The notes: generated by a model not told the origin, from the letters alone. Counted from the stretch's first letter, positions 24,597 to 34,318 are shown. The stretch is DNA of 64,000 nt from Vagococcus hydrophili (GCF_011304195.1 NZ_CP049887.1:2480001-2544000), one strand, 5' to 3'. Numbers and translations: made by a program.

Positions 24597-26936
24597 TTAA
24601 TCCGCACGTAATGCAATCGCTGCATCTTTTTTAGCTGCAATTTTCGCTGGAATATGCCCACCGATCATCGTTAAGATAGTTGAAACAACCACTAATACTA
24701 GTGCGTGTATAGGATTTAATTGTGCGACGTTTTTTAAGTCAGTCATACTGTATAAAATACTATTAATTGGAAAAGTCGCTAAAAAGGCAATCCCAACACC
24801 TAAAGCACCTGAAGCAATCCCTAAAATACAGGTTTCAGCATCAAAGACTCGTGTAATATCTTTCTTTCTAGCACCTAGAGCTTTAAGCACACCAATTTCT
24901 TTAGTTCTTTCAAGAACTGAAGTGTACGTGATAATTCCAATCATAATCATACTTGTTACTAATGAAATCCCTGCAAAAGCAATTAAAACGTAAGTTATGG
25001 CGTCCATTAAACCACCCGTTAAGTCGGTCATAGTTCCAGCTAAATCAGAGTAGAGAATTTGGTCTTTTTTATCCTTTTTCTTGTTAAAAGCATCTAGATA
25101 ATCTAAAACAGCCTCTTTGTCTTTGTAGTTATTAGGATAAATCATGATACTGTTAGGGATACTTGTCCCACCAAGATAAGCTAGCGTGCTTTCTTTAGTC
25201 ATCTCATCTAAAGCTTCTCCTGTCATCACATTATTTTGGCTGTCTTTTTGCGCTTTTACAATATCAGATGTTTCATTTTCAGCCACAATTTTTGAAGTTA
25301 ATTCATTGCTATAGGCAAAACCAGGGGCTAATAAATTCATAGTTGAAGAAGATTTGACCCTTAAAATACCACTAACAGTTAATGTTTTGTTGTTTTTATT
25401 GTCATACATCTTTTGATAGTCTTGATTAGGTACAAAGTTACCTGTTGGAAGTTTTGTGTAGTAATCATTATTTGAAATCAGACTTAATTTGGTTCCAATA
25501 ATTTTATCAAATGCTAAGGTTTCGTTTTCTTTAGCGTCCATCCCAATATTTTTTAGTGCGTTAATATTGGTACTATTGTTACGATCCACAATCAACACGA
25601 TATCTGTTTCATTTTTTGGATAGTCTCCTGACAGCACGCTATAGTTTTCTTTTAGAAAATCACTAGCTGATCCATCCGCGTTTGTTGGGAATGAGGAAAC
25701 GCCAACGCCCGTCATGCTTGCCATAGCACTGGACATAGACCCGCCAGACTTATTAGCATCATTTGAAAAAGATACAGGTTTTACTTCACCATCTACGTCT
25801 CTAAGTAAGTTCATGTGAACTAGACGTGTATAACCAATACTATTGCTTAACTTAGGATCAATTTTTTTAATGTAATCCACGTAGTCTTGGTTAATGTTAT
25901 TTGTGTGTTGTGCTTTATCACTATCACTGGTTTTTAAAGTGACTTCCTTTGTCTTAGAAAAACTACCTTTATCCGATCCTAAAGCATCTTTCGGATTTTT
26001 AGACTGATCAGTGGTTACTTTAGAAATGGTAATCGGGAATTTTGATAGGGTTTCTGATTGGGTTTGATCAATTTGTTTTTGGAACCCACTGGATAAGGCT
26101 AAAACTATCCCGATACTAATAATGCCAATACTAGAAGCAAAGGCTGTTAAAAAGGTGCGACCTTTTTTAGTTCTAAGGTTGTTGAATGATAATTTTAAAG
26201 CCGTTAAAAAGCCCATTTTGGTTCTCTTTAATTGAAACTGATCTTTTTTCTCTTTTTCAATATGAGGTTTAGAATCCGATTTGATGCGCCCATCTGAAAA
26301 TTCAATGATTCGACCAGCATACTCATGAGCTAGTTCTGGATTGTGTGTCACCATAACAATCAATTTTTCTTTAGAAAGTTCTTTGATTAAATTCATAATC
26401 TGAACACTAGTTTCAGTGTCTAAAGCACCAGTGGGTTCATCGCAAAGTAAGATATCAGGATCATTGGCTAAAGCACGAGCAATGGCTACCCGCTGCATTT
26501 GTCCACCTGATAGTTGATTAGGTTTCTTATTCATATGTTGTTCTAAGCCTACACGTTTTAGGGCATCTTCTGCGTGTTTTCGTTTCACTTCTTTTGAGAC
26601 ACCGCTTAACGTCATTCCAAGCTCCACATTTTCAATAATACCTAAATGATTGATTAAGTTGTAACTTTGAAAAACAAAGCCGATTGAGTTGTTTCGGTAA
26701 GCATCCCAGTCACTATCTTTAAATGTTTTAGTAGATTTTCCGTCAATAACCATATCTCCTGAATCATAGTTATCGAGACCTCCAATAACATTTAACATGG
26801 TTGTTTTACCAGAACCACTGGCACCTAAAATAGCCACAAATTCTTGTCGTCTAAAAGCGACAGACACACCGTCTAAAGCTTTTGTGACAGTATCTCCGAC
26901 TTGGTAATGTTTTTTGATATTTTTTAATTCTAACAT
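24597..26936 (-). CDS. ABC transporter, fused ATPase and FtsX-type permease (MacB-like)
   Basis: A 779-residue protein. The N-terminal ATPase (1-225) has GASGSGKTT, an LSGGQMQR signature and DEPTGALD. A membrane helix near 255-275 is followed by a large extracellular domain (about 285-640) and three C-terminal helices of an FtsX domain with the [17 protein letters not shown] motif. Proteins of this build export or sense antimicrobial peptides or act on envelope lipids by mechanotransmission. Divergent to it and 130 bases away is a complete two-component system, a common pairing for peptide-sensing detoxification modules, although the TCS is OmpR/HAMP-type rather than BceRS-type. Confidence 0.85.
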   Translation of the reverse strand: MLELKNIKKHYQVGDTVTKALDGVSVAFRRQEFVAILGASGSGKTTMLNVIGGLDNYDSGDMVIDGKSTKTFKDSDWDAYRNNSIGFVFQSYNLINHLGIIENVELGMTLSGVSKEVKRKHAEDALKRVGLEQHMNKKPNQLSGGQMQRVAIARALANDPDILLCDEPTGALDTETSVQIMNLIKELSKEKLIVMVTHNPELAHEYAGRIIEFSDGRIKSDSKPHIEKEKKDQFQLKRTKMGFLTALKLSFNNLRTKKGRTFLTAFASSIGIISIGIVLALSSGFQKQIDQTQSETLSKFPITISKVTTDQSKNPKDALGSDKGSFSKTKEVTLKTSDSDKAQHTNNINQDYVDYIKKIDPKLSNSIGYTRLVHMNLLRDVDGEVKPVSFSNDANKSGGSMSSAMASMTGVGVSSFPTNADGSASDFLKENYSVLSGDYPKNETDIVLIVDRNNSTNINALKNIGMDAKENETLAFDKIIGTKLSLISNNDYYTKLPTGNFVPNQDYQKMYDNKNNKTLTVSGILRVKSSSTMNLLAPGFAYSNELTSKIVAENETSDIVKAQKDSQNNVMTGEALDEMTKESTLAYLGGTSIPNSIMIYPNNYKDKEAVLDYLDAFNKKKDKKDQILYSDLAGTMTDLTGGLMDAITYVLIAFAGISLVTSMIMIGIITYTSVLERTKEIGVLKALGARKKDITRVFDAETCILGIASGALGVGIAFLATFPINSILYSMTDLKNVAQLNPIHALVLVVVSTILTMIGGHIPAKIAAKKDAAIALRAD

Positions 26937-27022
26937 GAGATCCTCTCTTTTCTTTAAGTGATAGTTAAGAGATTAACACAGGTTTGTTAACTCAAAATGA
27001 ACAAAATTCATGTTGGATTCAT

Positions 27023-27040
27023 CTAGTTCTGTTAAACTAG
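27023..27040. promoter_or_regulatory. Inverted repeat upstream of the response regulator
   Basis: A perfect CTAGTT-N6-AACTAG repeat lies just before the response-regulator ribosome binding site, in the region shared with the divergent ABC gene. It could be a binding site for the regulator or a small hairpin. Support is limited to symmetry and position. Confidence 0.3.
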
Positions 27041-27067
27041 GAAAAAGTAGTCAGGAGGAAGAAATGA

Positions 27068-27742
27068 ATGAATTATATTTTAATTGTTGAAGATGATGAA
27101 AATTTAGCCCTACTTTATCAATCGACTTTAAAGAAACGACAATTTAAAACTGTGATTGCTAAAAACGGTTTGGATGCGCTTGAAAAATTTGATGAATATA
27201 CCATTGATTTAGTTATTAGTGATATTATGATGCCTGATATGGATGGTTTTCAATTAGTCGAATCAGTTCGTGCTAGTGGCTTTCAATTACCCTTTTTATT
27301 TATTTCAGCTAAGAATTCTTTTGAGGATAAAAAGCGAGGGTTTAAGTTAGGTGTCGATGACTATATGGTTAAACCGATTGATGTTAATGAGATGCTTTTA
27401 CGAGTTGAAGCACTTTTAAGACGAGCTAAAATTGTCTCTAGTCAAAAATTAACTGTGGGTAAGACTATTTTAGATAAGGAAACCTTAGAAATTAATGATG
27501 GCACGCGTTTTGAGATGCTACCTCAAAAAGAGTTTTTGCTCCTATATAGGTTACTTTCTTACCCGAATAAAATTTTTACCAGACAACAATTAATGGATGA
27601 AATTTGGGGAATGGAGTCAGATTCCGATGAGCGAACGATTGATGTTCACATAAAAAGATTGCGCAGTCGTTTAGATGATAATCCAGATTTTTCAATTGAG
27701 ACAATTCGTGGATTGGGTTATAAAGTGGTGGTTTATTCATGA
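27068..27742 (+). CDS. Two-component response regulator, OmpR family
   Basis: 224 residues: a receiver domain (VEDDENLALL, phospho-acceptor D52 in SDIMMPDMDG, S80 and K102 in the conserved sites) and a winged-helix output domain (ERTIDVHIKRLRSRL, IRGLGYKV). AGGAGG precedes the ATG, and another ATG four bases upstream is out of frame. It overlaps the kinase gene by four bases and probably controls the divergent ABC transporter gene (inference from position). Confidence 0.93.
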   Translation: MNYILIVEDDENLALLYQSTLKKRQFKTVIAKNGLDALEKFDEYTIDLVISDIMMPDMDGFQLVESVRASGFQLPFLFISAKNSFEDKKRGFKLGVDDYMVKPIDVNEMLLRVEALLRRAKIVSSQKLTVGKTILDKETLEINDGTRFEMLPQKEFLLLYRLLSYPNKIFTRQQLMDEIWGMESDSDERTIDVHIKRLRSRLDDNPDFSIETIRGLGYKVVVYS

Positions 27743-28776
27743 GAAAAAAACTGCACTCTCAGTTATGGATTTATTTTACTTTCTTTATTTTTTTTACCAT
27801 TCTTTTTGTGTTAATCGTCTTTATTTTGTTGATCTTTCTTTTAAGAAAATATAACTTATTAGCGAATAATCACAATGATCCTTTATTTCCAATGGTAGTC
27901 GTGATGTTGATTAGTTTATTAATTGGTGTCGCTCTCTCTGGATTTATCGGTCGGAAGATACTGCAACCGATTGGGAATTTAAGAGAAGCCATGGGGCAAG
28001 TGGCTAAAGGTGATTTTTCTATTCAACTAACTGAAAATCAAAAAATTAAAGATGTGAATCAGCTGTATCATGATTTCAATGTCATGGTAAAAGAGTTACG
28101 TAGCATTGAAAGTATGCGTCATGACTTTGTCTCCAACGTCTCACATGAATTTAAAACGCCTATCGCAACAATTAAAGGCTACGTTCAGCTGCTTCAAGAT
28201 GAAGAACTCTCTACAATGGACCGAGAAACGTATTTACATCGCATGTTAGATGGTGCTAATCAGTTATCTTATTTAACGGATAATATTTTAAGGTTAACAA
28301 AGTTAGAAAACCAAGAAATTGGCTTAGACTATCAGTCATTTCGTTTAGATGAACAAATCAGAGAAGTTATTTTGTTCTTGCAACCTAAATGGGAACCCTT
28401 AAACATTGAGCTTGATTTAGACTTACCAAAAGTTTATTACAAGGGAAATGAAGAACTACTTTATCATGTTTGGTTAAACATCGTTGAAAATGGGATAAAA
28501 TATAATCAGGAAAATGGAAAAATTTCAGTGGAAGTATCTTCTTCAAGAAACCAAGTCAGCGTTTCGATTAGTGACAACGGGCTTGGCATGTCAGAAAAAA
28601 CCGTACAACATGCCTTTGACAAATTCTACCAAAATGATCACAGTCGAAAAGCTAAAGGTAACGGTCTGGGACTATCCTTAGTTAAACGAATTATTAACTT
28701 ACATGATGGGGAAGTTAATATTAAAAGCAAGCTAGATCAAGGGAGTACTGTAACTGTGGTGTTACCTATAAAATAG
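27739..28776 (+). CDS. Sensor histidine kinase
   Basis: 345 residues with two membrane helices (about 11-35 and 51-72) separated by only a short extracellular loop, a HAMP domain, an HisKA dimerisation helix with the phospho-acceptor H136 in SHEFKTP, and a HATPase domain with N box (IVENGIKYN), G1 (DNGLGM) and G2 (GNGLGLSLV). The very short loop suggests membrane-internal sensing or sensing through a partner such as the divergent ABC protein. It is translationally coupled to the regulator (ATGA). Confidence 0.93.
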   Translation: MRKKLHSQLWIYFTFFIFFTILFVLIVFILLIFLLRKYNLLANNHNDPLFPMVVVMLISLLIGVALSGFIGRKILQPIGNLREAMGQVAKGDFSIQLTENQKIKDVNQLYHDFNVMVKELRSIESMRHDFVSNVSHEFKTPIATIKGYVQLLQDEELSTMDRETYLHRMLDGANQLSYLTDNILRLTKLENQEIGLDYQSFRLDEQIREVILFLQPKWEPLNIELDLDLPKVYYKGNEELLYHVWLNIVENGIKYNQENGKISVEVSSSRNQVSVSISDNGLGMSEKTVQHAFDKFYQNDHSRKAKGNGLGLSLVKRIINLHDGEVNIKSKLDQGSTVTVVLPIK

Positions 28777-28811
28777 GCGTAAGGCTCCAATTTTTGAGCC
28801 TTACGCTTATT
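28773..28811. terminator. Bidirectional terminator between the kinase and Crp/Fnr genes
   Basis: An 11-bp perfect core stem (28777-28787 with 28796-28806), extendable to about 15 bp with one G-U pair, lies between converging genes. Confidence 0.75.
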
Positions 28812-29467
28812 TACTCTTTCAAGTTTAAATAGTTTTCCATTTCTTTTCGTTGAATAAAATAGGTATTCTCATTTTTTATAATTAAACCACTATCCTTTAA
28901 AAATTTAAATGTATGCATGTAATGACGGTAACTTGTACCTAAATATTCTGCGAGCTCAGTGTGTTTTTCTTGGTATGTATCATCAATCGTAATCTCTAAA
29001 AGCAGTTTGATTAATCTGATTTTTAATTCTTGAGTTTGCTGATCTTTGAAGTGATCCACACGAATCAATAGTTTTTTTCCGATATAGTTTGCTAAGAAAA
29101 AATTAAAGTCGGCTTGGTTGATTAACTGGTTATCAACTATCTTCTTTGGAATACCCAAACAAATAGTCTCTCCTAAAGCAATCACATCTTTAATTGTTTC
29201 TTCTGCTTGAACTGCTGTTAACTCGCCGATTAAATCATCTTCTTTTAAAAATTGTAAAATTAATCGTTTTCCATTAGTTTGAGTGGTCATGATTTTCGCT
29301 CTTCCAGAAAGAATGAAGTAAAAGTAATTGGGAATTTCTTCTTGCTTGGTAATTAATTCACCAGTTTGATACTCAAAAATAGCAGATTGACTTAAAATTT
29401 CTTCATTAATACCTGGAATATCGAAATGCAATTTCATCTTCGACAAAGAATAAAGTGTTTTTTTCAA
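28811..29467 (-). CDS. Crp/Fnr family transcriptional regulator (YeiL-like)
   Basis: 218 residues: an N-terminal cyclic-nucleotide-binding-type barrel (YFYFILSGRAKIM, LQFLKEDDLIGELTAV) and a C-terminal helix-turn-helix (HTELAEYLGTSYRHYMHTFKFL). The effector is unknown; there is no N-terminal Cys cluster as in Fnr. The start is a TTG preceded by GAGGGTG. It is divergent from a YczE-type gene, with a 24-bp palindrome between them that is a good candidate operator. Confidence 0.85.
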   Translation of the reverse strand: MKKTLYSLSKMKLHFDIPGINEEILSQSAIFEYQTGELITKQEEIPNYFYFILSGRAKIMTTQTNGKRLILQFLKEDDLIGELTAVQAEETIKDVIALGETICLGIPKKIVDNQLINQADFNFFLANYIGKKLLIRVDHFKDQQTQELKIRLIKLLLEITIDDTYQEKHTELAEYLGTSYRHYMHTFKFLKDSGLIIKNENTYFIQRKEMENYLNLKE

Positions 29468-29479
29468 TTTTTCACCCTC

Positions 29480-29503
29480 TTAGTATGCTATATCTCATAC
29501 TAA
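29480..29503. promoter_or_regulatory. Palindromic operator between the Crp/Fnr and YczE-type genes
   Basis: TTAGTATG-N8-CATACTAA forms a perfect 8-bp dyad with an 8-bp spacer, adjacent to the regulator's start and upstream of a TAATAT -10 element for the divergent gene. Length and symmetry fit a Crp/Fnr-type dimer site, though the half-site is not the classical TGTGA or TTGAT. Confidence 0.5.
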
Positions 29504-29558
29504 CATAATGAGACTTCCTTTAATATAAGTGTATCAAAAGAAAAAAGGATGAGTATTC

Positions 29559-30164
29559 ATGGAAAAATTATTAAAATCATTGTTATTTTATTTTATTAGT
29601 GCAGTGGGAATTTCGTTAACCATCAAAGCCAATGTTGGGGTGAGTAGTTTTAATTCTTTAAACGTTTCTTTAAGCCAGTTGTGGGATATCCAAATCGGAA
29701 CGGTAACCACTATTTTAAATCTAAGTTTCCTTGTTGGGTGTATTGTTTTAGATAAAGACCGTCGATTAACTAAATATGCGCTAATGCTAGTGGCTGTTTT
29801 AAGCTTTGGAGAAGTTATTAATCTCGTTTATTACTATTTACTAGCTAATTTAACACTCACAGCCTACCCTATTCGCTTAATCGTGTTCTTACTAGGTGTT
29901 TTTATTGCTGGAGCTGGTACGGGGCAGGTATTGCGTTTAAGTCTGTTGAAGTTTCCGATTGAGTCATTCTGTCAATTATTATCAGAAAAAACAAAAGTAA
30001 AATTTTCGACTTATCGTTATGGCGTGGATATTATTTGTGTCAGCCTATCCCTCCTATTCTCTCTTCTATTCGACCTACCGATTGTTGTTCGGGAAGGAAC
30101 CCTTATTAGTTTATTCTTACTGTCAGGAGTCATCAATTGGTCAAAGAATAAACGAATGATCTAG
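29559..30164 (+). CDS. YczE/YyaS/YitT-family membrane protein
   Basis: A 201-residue protein with about five membrane helices and family motifs AVGISLTIKANVGVSSFNSL and GAGTGQVLRLSLLKFPIE. B. subtilis YczE affects Sfp-dependent antibiotic production, but the molecular role of the family is unknown. An AAAAAAGGATGAG ribosome binding site precedes the ATG. It is divergent from the YeiL-like regulator, which probably controls it. Confidence 0.8.
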   Translation: MEKLLKSLLFYFISAVGISLTIKANVGVSSFNSLNVSLSQLWDIQIGTVTTILNLSFLVGCIVLDKDRRLTKYALMLVAVLSFGEVINLVYYYLLANLTLTAYPIRLIVFLLGVFIAGAGTGQVLRLSLLKFPIESFCQLLSEKTKVKFSTYRYGVDIICVSLSLLFSLLFDLPIVVREGTLISLFLLSGVINWSKNKRMI

Positions 30165-30237
30165 GATAAAACTTGTAACCATTCAGACAATGTGAGAATA
30201 TAATAAAAGAAATATTTTATGAACAGGAGTTGTCTGA

Positions 30238-31410
30238 ATGAAGTTATCTGAATTCAAGGTGAAGTTACCTGAAGAAATCGTGGAAGAATTAAAACTTTCG
30301 GAACAGGACACCATTTTTTTGAAGAAGGAAAACAATCGCGTTATTATCGAGCGAAAAAAGAATGTCGCAGAGTTTCAAGAAGTTTCCTTAAGGTGGTTTT
30401 TGATTCCTGTTATTCTAAGTAGCTTAGCTTTTTTTATCTTTTTCTATTTTGAAAATAGCACTCAAATACCTATGGCTGGTGAAGTCTCCATCGCAAGTGC
30501 GGTATCATTACTAGGTTTAATAAGTGGTAGTATCTCCTTTATTTTCTTTTTCATTAAAGAGAAGAAGAATCAAGAAAACGATGGGTTGAAAGATATTCTT
30601 TGGCGTAATGTCCCAACGGTTATTTTTTCTTTTATGGTTATGCTATCTCTAGGAATTCTTTGCTTTTTCTGGATGATTGGTATTATGTTTGATGGAGCGA
30701 GTTTTGATATCTACACAGCAACTGTGGTTTTCTTTTTATTTACTGCTATTATTAATTATTTAATGATTTATGCTGCTCTTAGCTTTACCTCAAACATGAT
30801 TGTTAATTTACTGATCTTTGTAATTATTGGCGGTGTCTTTTTCGCCATGTTAACCAACAGTGAAAGTAAGTGGTGGCAACATAATTTTAGTTTCTTAGGA
30901 ACAAATGAAGCAGTGAATAGTTGGCAGTTTAATTTAACGTTAATGTTGTCCGCCCTACTACTCGTTGCGTTGATTGATTATTTATTTGTTAATTTGAAGA
31001 AGAGAAATTATGTGGGATGGAAAATTCAAATATTAAGAGTGTTATTAACGCTTATGGCGATAGCTCTTGGTGCCGTTGGTTTCTTTCCTAATAATGGAAC
31101 AGGTCAACTACATGTGCTTCATACGAAAGCTGCTAATTGGCTCGTTCTTTTAATCATCATTTTGATTATCGGTATTAAGTGGTTGCTTCCTAAAGTAACG
31201 AAAGAGTTTTTGATCATCTCTTACGGGATTGCTGGCACCTTAATCATCGCTAACTTTTTATTCCAAAATATCGGTTACCTTTCTTTAACTGTCTTCGAAT
31301 TAATTGCCTTTGGATTAGCTTTTAGTTGGATTTTACTACTCTTGCAACATATTCAGAAGTTAACCCATTTTTCTAGTACCATTTATGAGATTGAAATTGA
31401 AGAAAGCTAA
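30238..31410 (+). CDS. AbrB-like domain fused to DUF998 membrane protein
   Basis: 390 residues. Residues 1-45 form a swapped-hairpin AbrB/SpoVT-like domain (KVKLPEEIVEELKLSEQD followed by a VIIERKK strand). The rest has about ten hydrophobic helices, the C-terminal six matching DUF998 (GAVGFFPNNGTGQLHVLHTK). AbrB domains normally bind DNA, so a membrane-tethered version suggests either a membrane-localised regulator or a domain kept for dimerisation. AACAGGAGTTGTCTG precedes the ATG. It is monocistronic, with a strong terminator after it. Confidence 0.7.
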   Translation: MKLSEFKVKLPEEIVEELKLSEQDTIFLKKENNRVIIERKKNVAEFQEVSLRWFLIPVILSSLAFFIFFYFENSTQIPMAGEVSIASAVSLLGLISGSISFIFFFIKEKKNQENDGLKDILWRNVPTVIFSFMVMLSLGILCFFWMIGIMFDGASFDIYTATVVFFLFTAIINYLMIYAALSFTSNMIVNLLIFVIIGGVFFAMLTNSESKWWQHNFSFLGTNEAVNSWQFNLTLMLSALLLVALIDYLFVNLKKRNYVGWKIQILRVLLTLMAIALGAVGFFPNNGTGQLHVLHTKAANWLVLLIIILIIGIKWLLPKVTKEFLIISYGIAGTLIIANFLFQNIGYLSLTVFELIAFGLAFSWILLLLQHIQKLTHFSSTIYEIEIEES

Positions 31411-31451
31411 AAAACGTTCTGCCTAAACAAATTAGAGCAGAACGTTTTTTT
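31409..31451. terminator. Bidirectional terminator between the DUF998 and PBP genes
   Basis: A 13-14-bp stem made of A-rich ACGTTCTGC (31409-31422) and its complement (31437-31451), with a T tract on both strands, lies between converging genes. Confidence 0.9.
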
Positions 31452-31477
31452 AGCTGTTATTGGTTTACATAAAATTA

Positions 31478-33459
31478 TTATTTCAATTTTTGAATAAAGT
31501 CTTTATTTTTTTGTACAGCAGATGTATCTTTTGCGTTTTCAATCATACTAACCACAAGAAACTTACTTTCTTTAGCATCATAAGCTAGAATAAAGCTATT
31601 TTCCTGTCCTTTAGTATCTTGTTTTTCTTTAATTTCAGCAGTTCCTGTTTTACCAGCAATACTGCCATCTCCTGTTGATAATGGATGAGCTGTTCCGTTT
31701 TGGTCTTCTACTGTTTTAATTAACGCATTCGTTACTGTTTCAGCAGCAGATTTAGAGATCACATTATCTGTTTGTTTCGCTTTGCCCCCAACCATAATTT
31801 GAGGATAAACAACGGCTCCTTGATTTGCAAAAGCTGAGTACATGACCGCTTGTTGAATCGGGTTAATTAATAATTGTCCCTGTCCATAAGAAGTATCTGC
31901 AAGTAATATGTCTGATTTAATTTCATCGTTACTAATTTGAGCTGGTGTCATTGGAATATTAACATTCATTTTTTCACCAAACGGGAATTTTTTAAGACCA
32001 GCTAAATACTTGTCTTTCCCTATTTCTAAAGCTTCCTGAGCGAAATAAATATTATCAGAGTAGATTAACGCCGATTCCATGTTTACTGTAGTTGGAACTT
32101 CTGAAACACGTGTCACAAAATAATCCCCCAAGAACCATCTTTTTGCCATTTAAGCCCAGTGATTTCATGAGTTTTATCTGGTGTAGTGACTTTTTCATCA
32201 ATACCAATCGCTGCGGTAATGGCTTTAAAGGTTGAACCTGGGGCATAACCTGTACCAAAACGAGCTAAGAATGGATTAAGTGGGTCTTTTGCTACAGCGT
32301 CATATTCTTTTTGATTCATTCCTAAAACAAATTTATTAGGGTCGTAAGATGGAGAGCTAACAACAGCTTTTAATTCTCCTGTTTTTGGTGCAGTTACTAC
32401 CGTTGAACCTGGTAAATTATCTAGAGCTTCAAAGGCATTTTTTTGAATTTGACGATCAATGGTTAATTGAATATCTTCCCCATCTTTTTTCTTTTGTTCA
32501 ATCAGAGTTTCTTTAAATTCCCCGTTTTCATTAACGATATCGATTTTTCCGCCAGCTTTTCCTCTTAATTTTTCATCAAGTTGTGCTTCAAGGCCTGTTT
32601 TACCTGTTTCGTCAAAACCTGTTAAAGAAGGATCTTTTTCGATTTCCTCAGCGGTTGTTTTACCTGTGTACCCTACTAATTGTGCACTAGCTTTTCCGAG
32701 TGGATAGTAACGTTTGTTGACAGTCTGTGTAGAAACGCCAGTTGCATCATATTTAGCTAAATCTTCATTGAAATCCACTGTTTTAATGGGAACAAAAGAA
32801 TCTTCTTTCACCCAACCTTGTGATAACAGACTATTTAGCTGTTCTTCTGTCATATCAAATTTCTTCTCAATATCAGCGAGATTTTTCTTTTTATCCTCGC
32901 CCTCACCTAATGTATTAGGGATAATCCCTAATTGCGGATAAGCATGATCAGTAGCTAAAGGTTGTTTGTTAACATCTTGAATCTCCCCACGTTTAGGCGG
33001 TTCATTATTAATAAAAACTTTGTCACCTTTTTCCATCTTAGGAAAAATTAAAGAATAATTCCAATCAATAACGTACTTTCCATTTTCTTTAATGAGTTTC
33101 CCGGTCATTTTTTCATTATCTAATTTTCCAAAAGGTGTTGTCATATTCAAAGCAATATCAAAATTTTCTTTTTCGACTTTACTAATATCTCCTTTAATAC
33201 CAGAAATACCTAAGCCATTAAAGATAGAATCATATTTTTCGACGACTTTTTTCTGATCTAATCCTTGATCTTTTACTGATGTTTCAGAAAGATTAGTTGC
33301 TAATTTTTCAAAATCTTTCTTCTCAAAAGCCTTCACAAAATTTTCGACTGCTTGTTTTTGTAATGACTTATCATGATATTGGTAAGCCATGTATCCTCCA
33401 CCAGCAGCTAGTAAAACAGCAGCTGTACTTGCTCCAATAATTATTGTTTTCTTATTCAT
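31478..33459 (-). pseudogene. Class B penicillin-binding protein (MecA_N type), frameshifted
   Basis: A 1,982-base reading region encodes a low-affinity PBP4/PBP5/PBP2a-type transpeptidase in two frames. Part one (from ATG 33459, signal anchor about 4-25) contains the NTF2-like MecA_N domain, the dimerisation domain and the active-site STFK (S409), and stops at 32113. Part two (frame ending at 31478) continues with DYFVTRVSE, the YSDN motif and AGKTGTAEI. The junction is a run of five C (32125-32129; G on the coding strand). Six would restore the continuous SWGDYFVTRV expected from the family. If real, the enzyme is inactive because the SxN and KTG motifs are lost; a base-call error is at least as likely. 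Confidence 0.8.
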
Positions 33460-33584
33460 AATACCCTCACTCTCACATTTCTATTCACTATAACACAGTT
33501 TATTTAGTCAGAAAATGCCTTTAAGTTTTTATTAATCTTTTCTTTGTCATAGTCAAATACCCAAGAATGATATTTTTAGTAAAG

Positions 33585-33800
33585 TACCTTTTGCCTTGTT
33601 ATGTTATCAGACCAAATATCGCATCCACGATCGTCATAAATGTTCAGAATAATGTTCTCTTTTGCGTTATAGAAAACAAAATTGCTTTTTATTTTTAACT
33701 TACCGCGATTAAAAATATCAGTATTTTCTAGATATTTTAACCACCTACTAATACAATGGTAATTCCAAAATTTTGGAACTTCTAGTTATTCCAAGTTGAT
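33585..33800 (-). pseudogene. Remnant of a DUF3885-like protein
   Basis: Downstream of, and overlapping, the end of the GNAT gene, one minus-strand frame stays open without a start codon and encodes PKFWNYHCISRWLKYLEN, then NIILNIYDDRGCDIWSDN, stopping near 33585. The YDDRGCDI segment resembles the end of DUF3885-domain proteins. It appears to be a 5'-truncated gene relic left at a deletion or insertion junction. The remaining bases up to the PBP start (33460-33584) show no gene. Confidence 0.45.
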
Positions 33801-34257
33801 CAACCCAATTATTTTGAATCGTATTGATGATATCAAAACCGATGGATTGATAGAGTGCTAAAGCTCGATTATTTTCTGGTGCAACGCTAATTTCTATTTT
33901 TCTATAGTCAGTATTGGATTTTATATAATCAATACCTTTCAATAATGCGTTTTTACCATATCCTTTTCCTTGACTAGATGTATCCCCAATTTTTAAATCG
34001 AAACTACATTTATGATGAGTTAACTCATAGTAGCAAAATTCACCAATCGGATTTCCAAATTCATTTTGTATAATGAGGAATCGAGAGGTATTTGTATTAT
34101 TATACCGATTTATCGTATTGGATATTTCTTTTTCTGTAATATTTAACCCTAGTGGATACCCAACGCTTTCCATAACGTTTCCGTCAGACCACCAGGCTAA
34201 TATCGTTTTAGTATCTTCATTATTAGCTAATCTAAGGGTAGGTTTTACTTGCTTCAT
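33748..34257 (-). CDS. GNAT family N-acetyltransferase
   Basis: A 169-residue acetyltransferase (AAC(6')/RimJ-like layout): TLRLANNEDTKTILAWWSDG, FLIIQNEFGNPIGEFCYYE, KIGDTSSQGKGYGKNALLKG (acetyl-CoA site) and VAPENNRALALYQSIGFDI. The substrate is unknown. GGAGGG precedes the ATG. The end overlaps a degraded reading frame, so the last residues may derive from a recombination junction. Confidence 0.8.
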   Translation of the reverse strand: MKQVKPTLRLANNEDTKTILAWWSDGNVMESVGYPLGLNITEKEISNTINRYNNTNTSRFLIIQNEFGNPIGEFCYYELTHHKCSFDLKIGDTSSQGKGYGKNALLKGIDYIKSNTDYRKIEISVAPENNRALALYQSIGFDIINTIQNNWVDQLGITRSSKILELPLY

Positions 34258-34276
34258 AATATGCCCTCCGTTCTAT

Positions 34277-34314
34277 CAAAAAAGAAGAACAATTTTTAAT
34301 CACTGTTCTTCTTA
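34277..34314 (-). terminator. Rho-independent terminator of murE
   Basis: A 10-bp stem (AAGAAGAACA with TGTTCTTCTT, arms near 34282-34291 and 34304-34313), followed on the minus strand by a T run. It lies just after the murE stop. Confidence 0.8.
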
Positions 34315-34318
34315 ACTA

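Noticed and set aside
32055-32258. Short minus-strand reading frame at the PBP junction
   Set aside because: It overlaps the frameshift in a third frame, has no ribosome binding site, and its translation has no family features.
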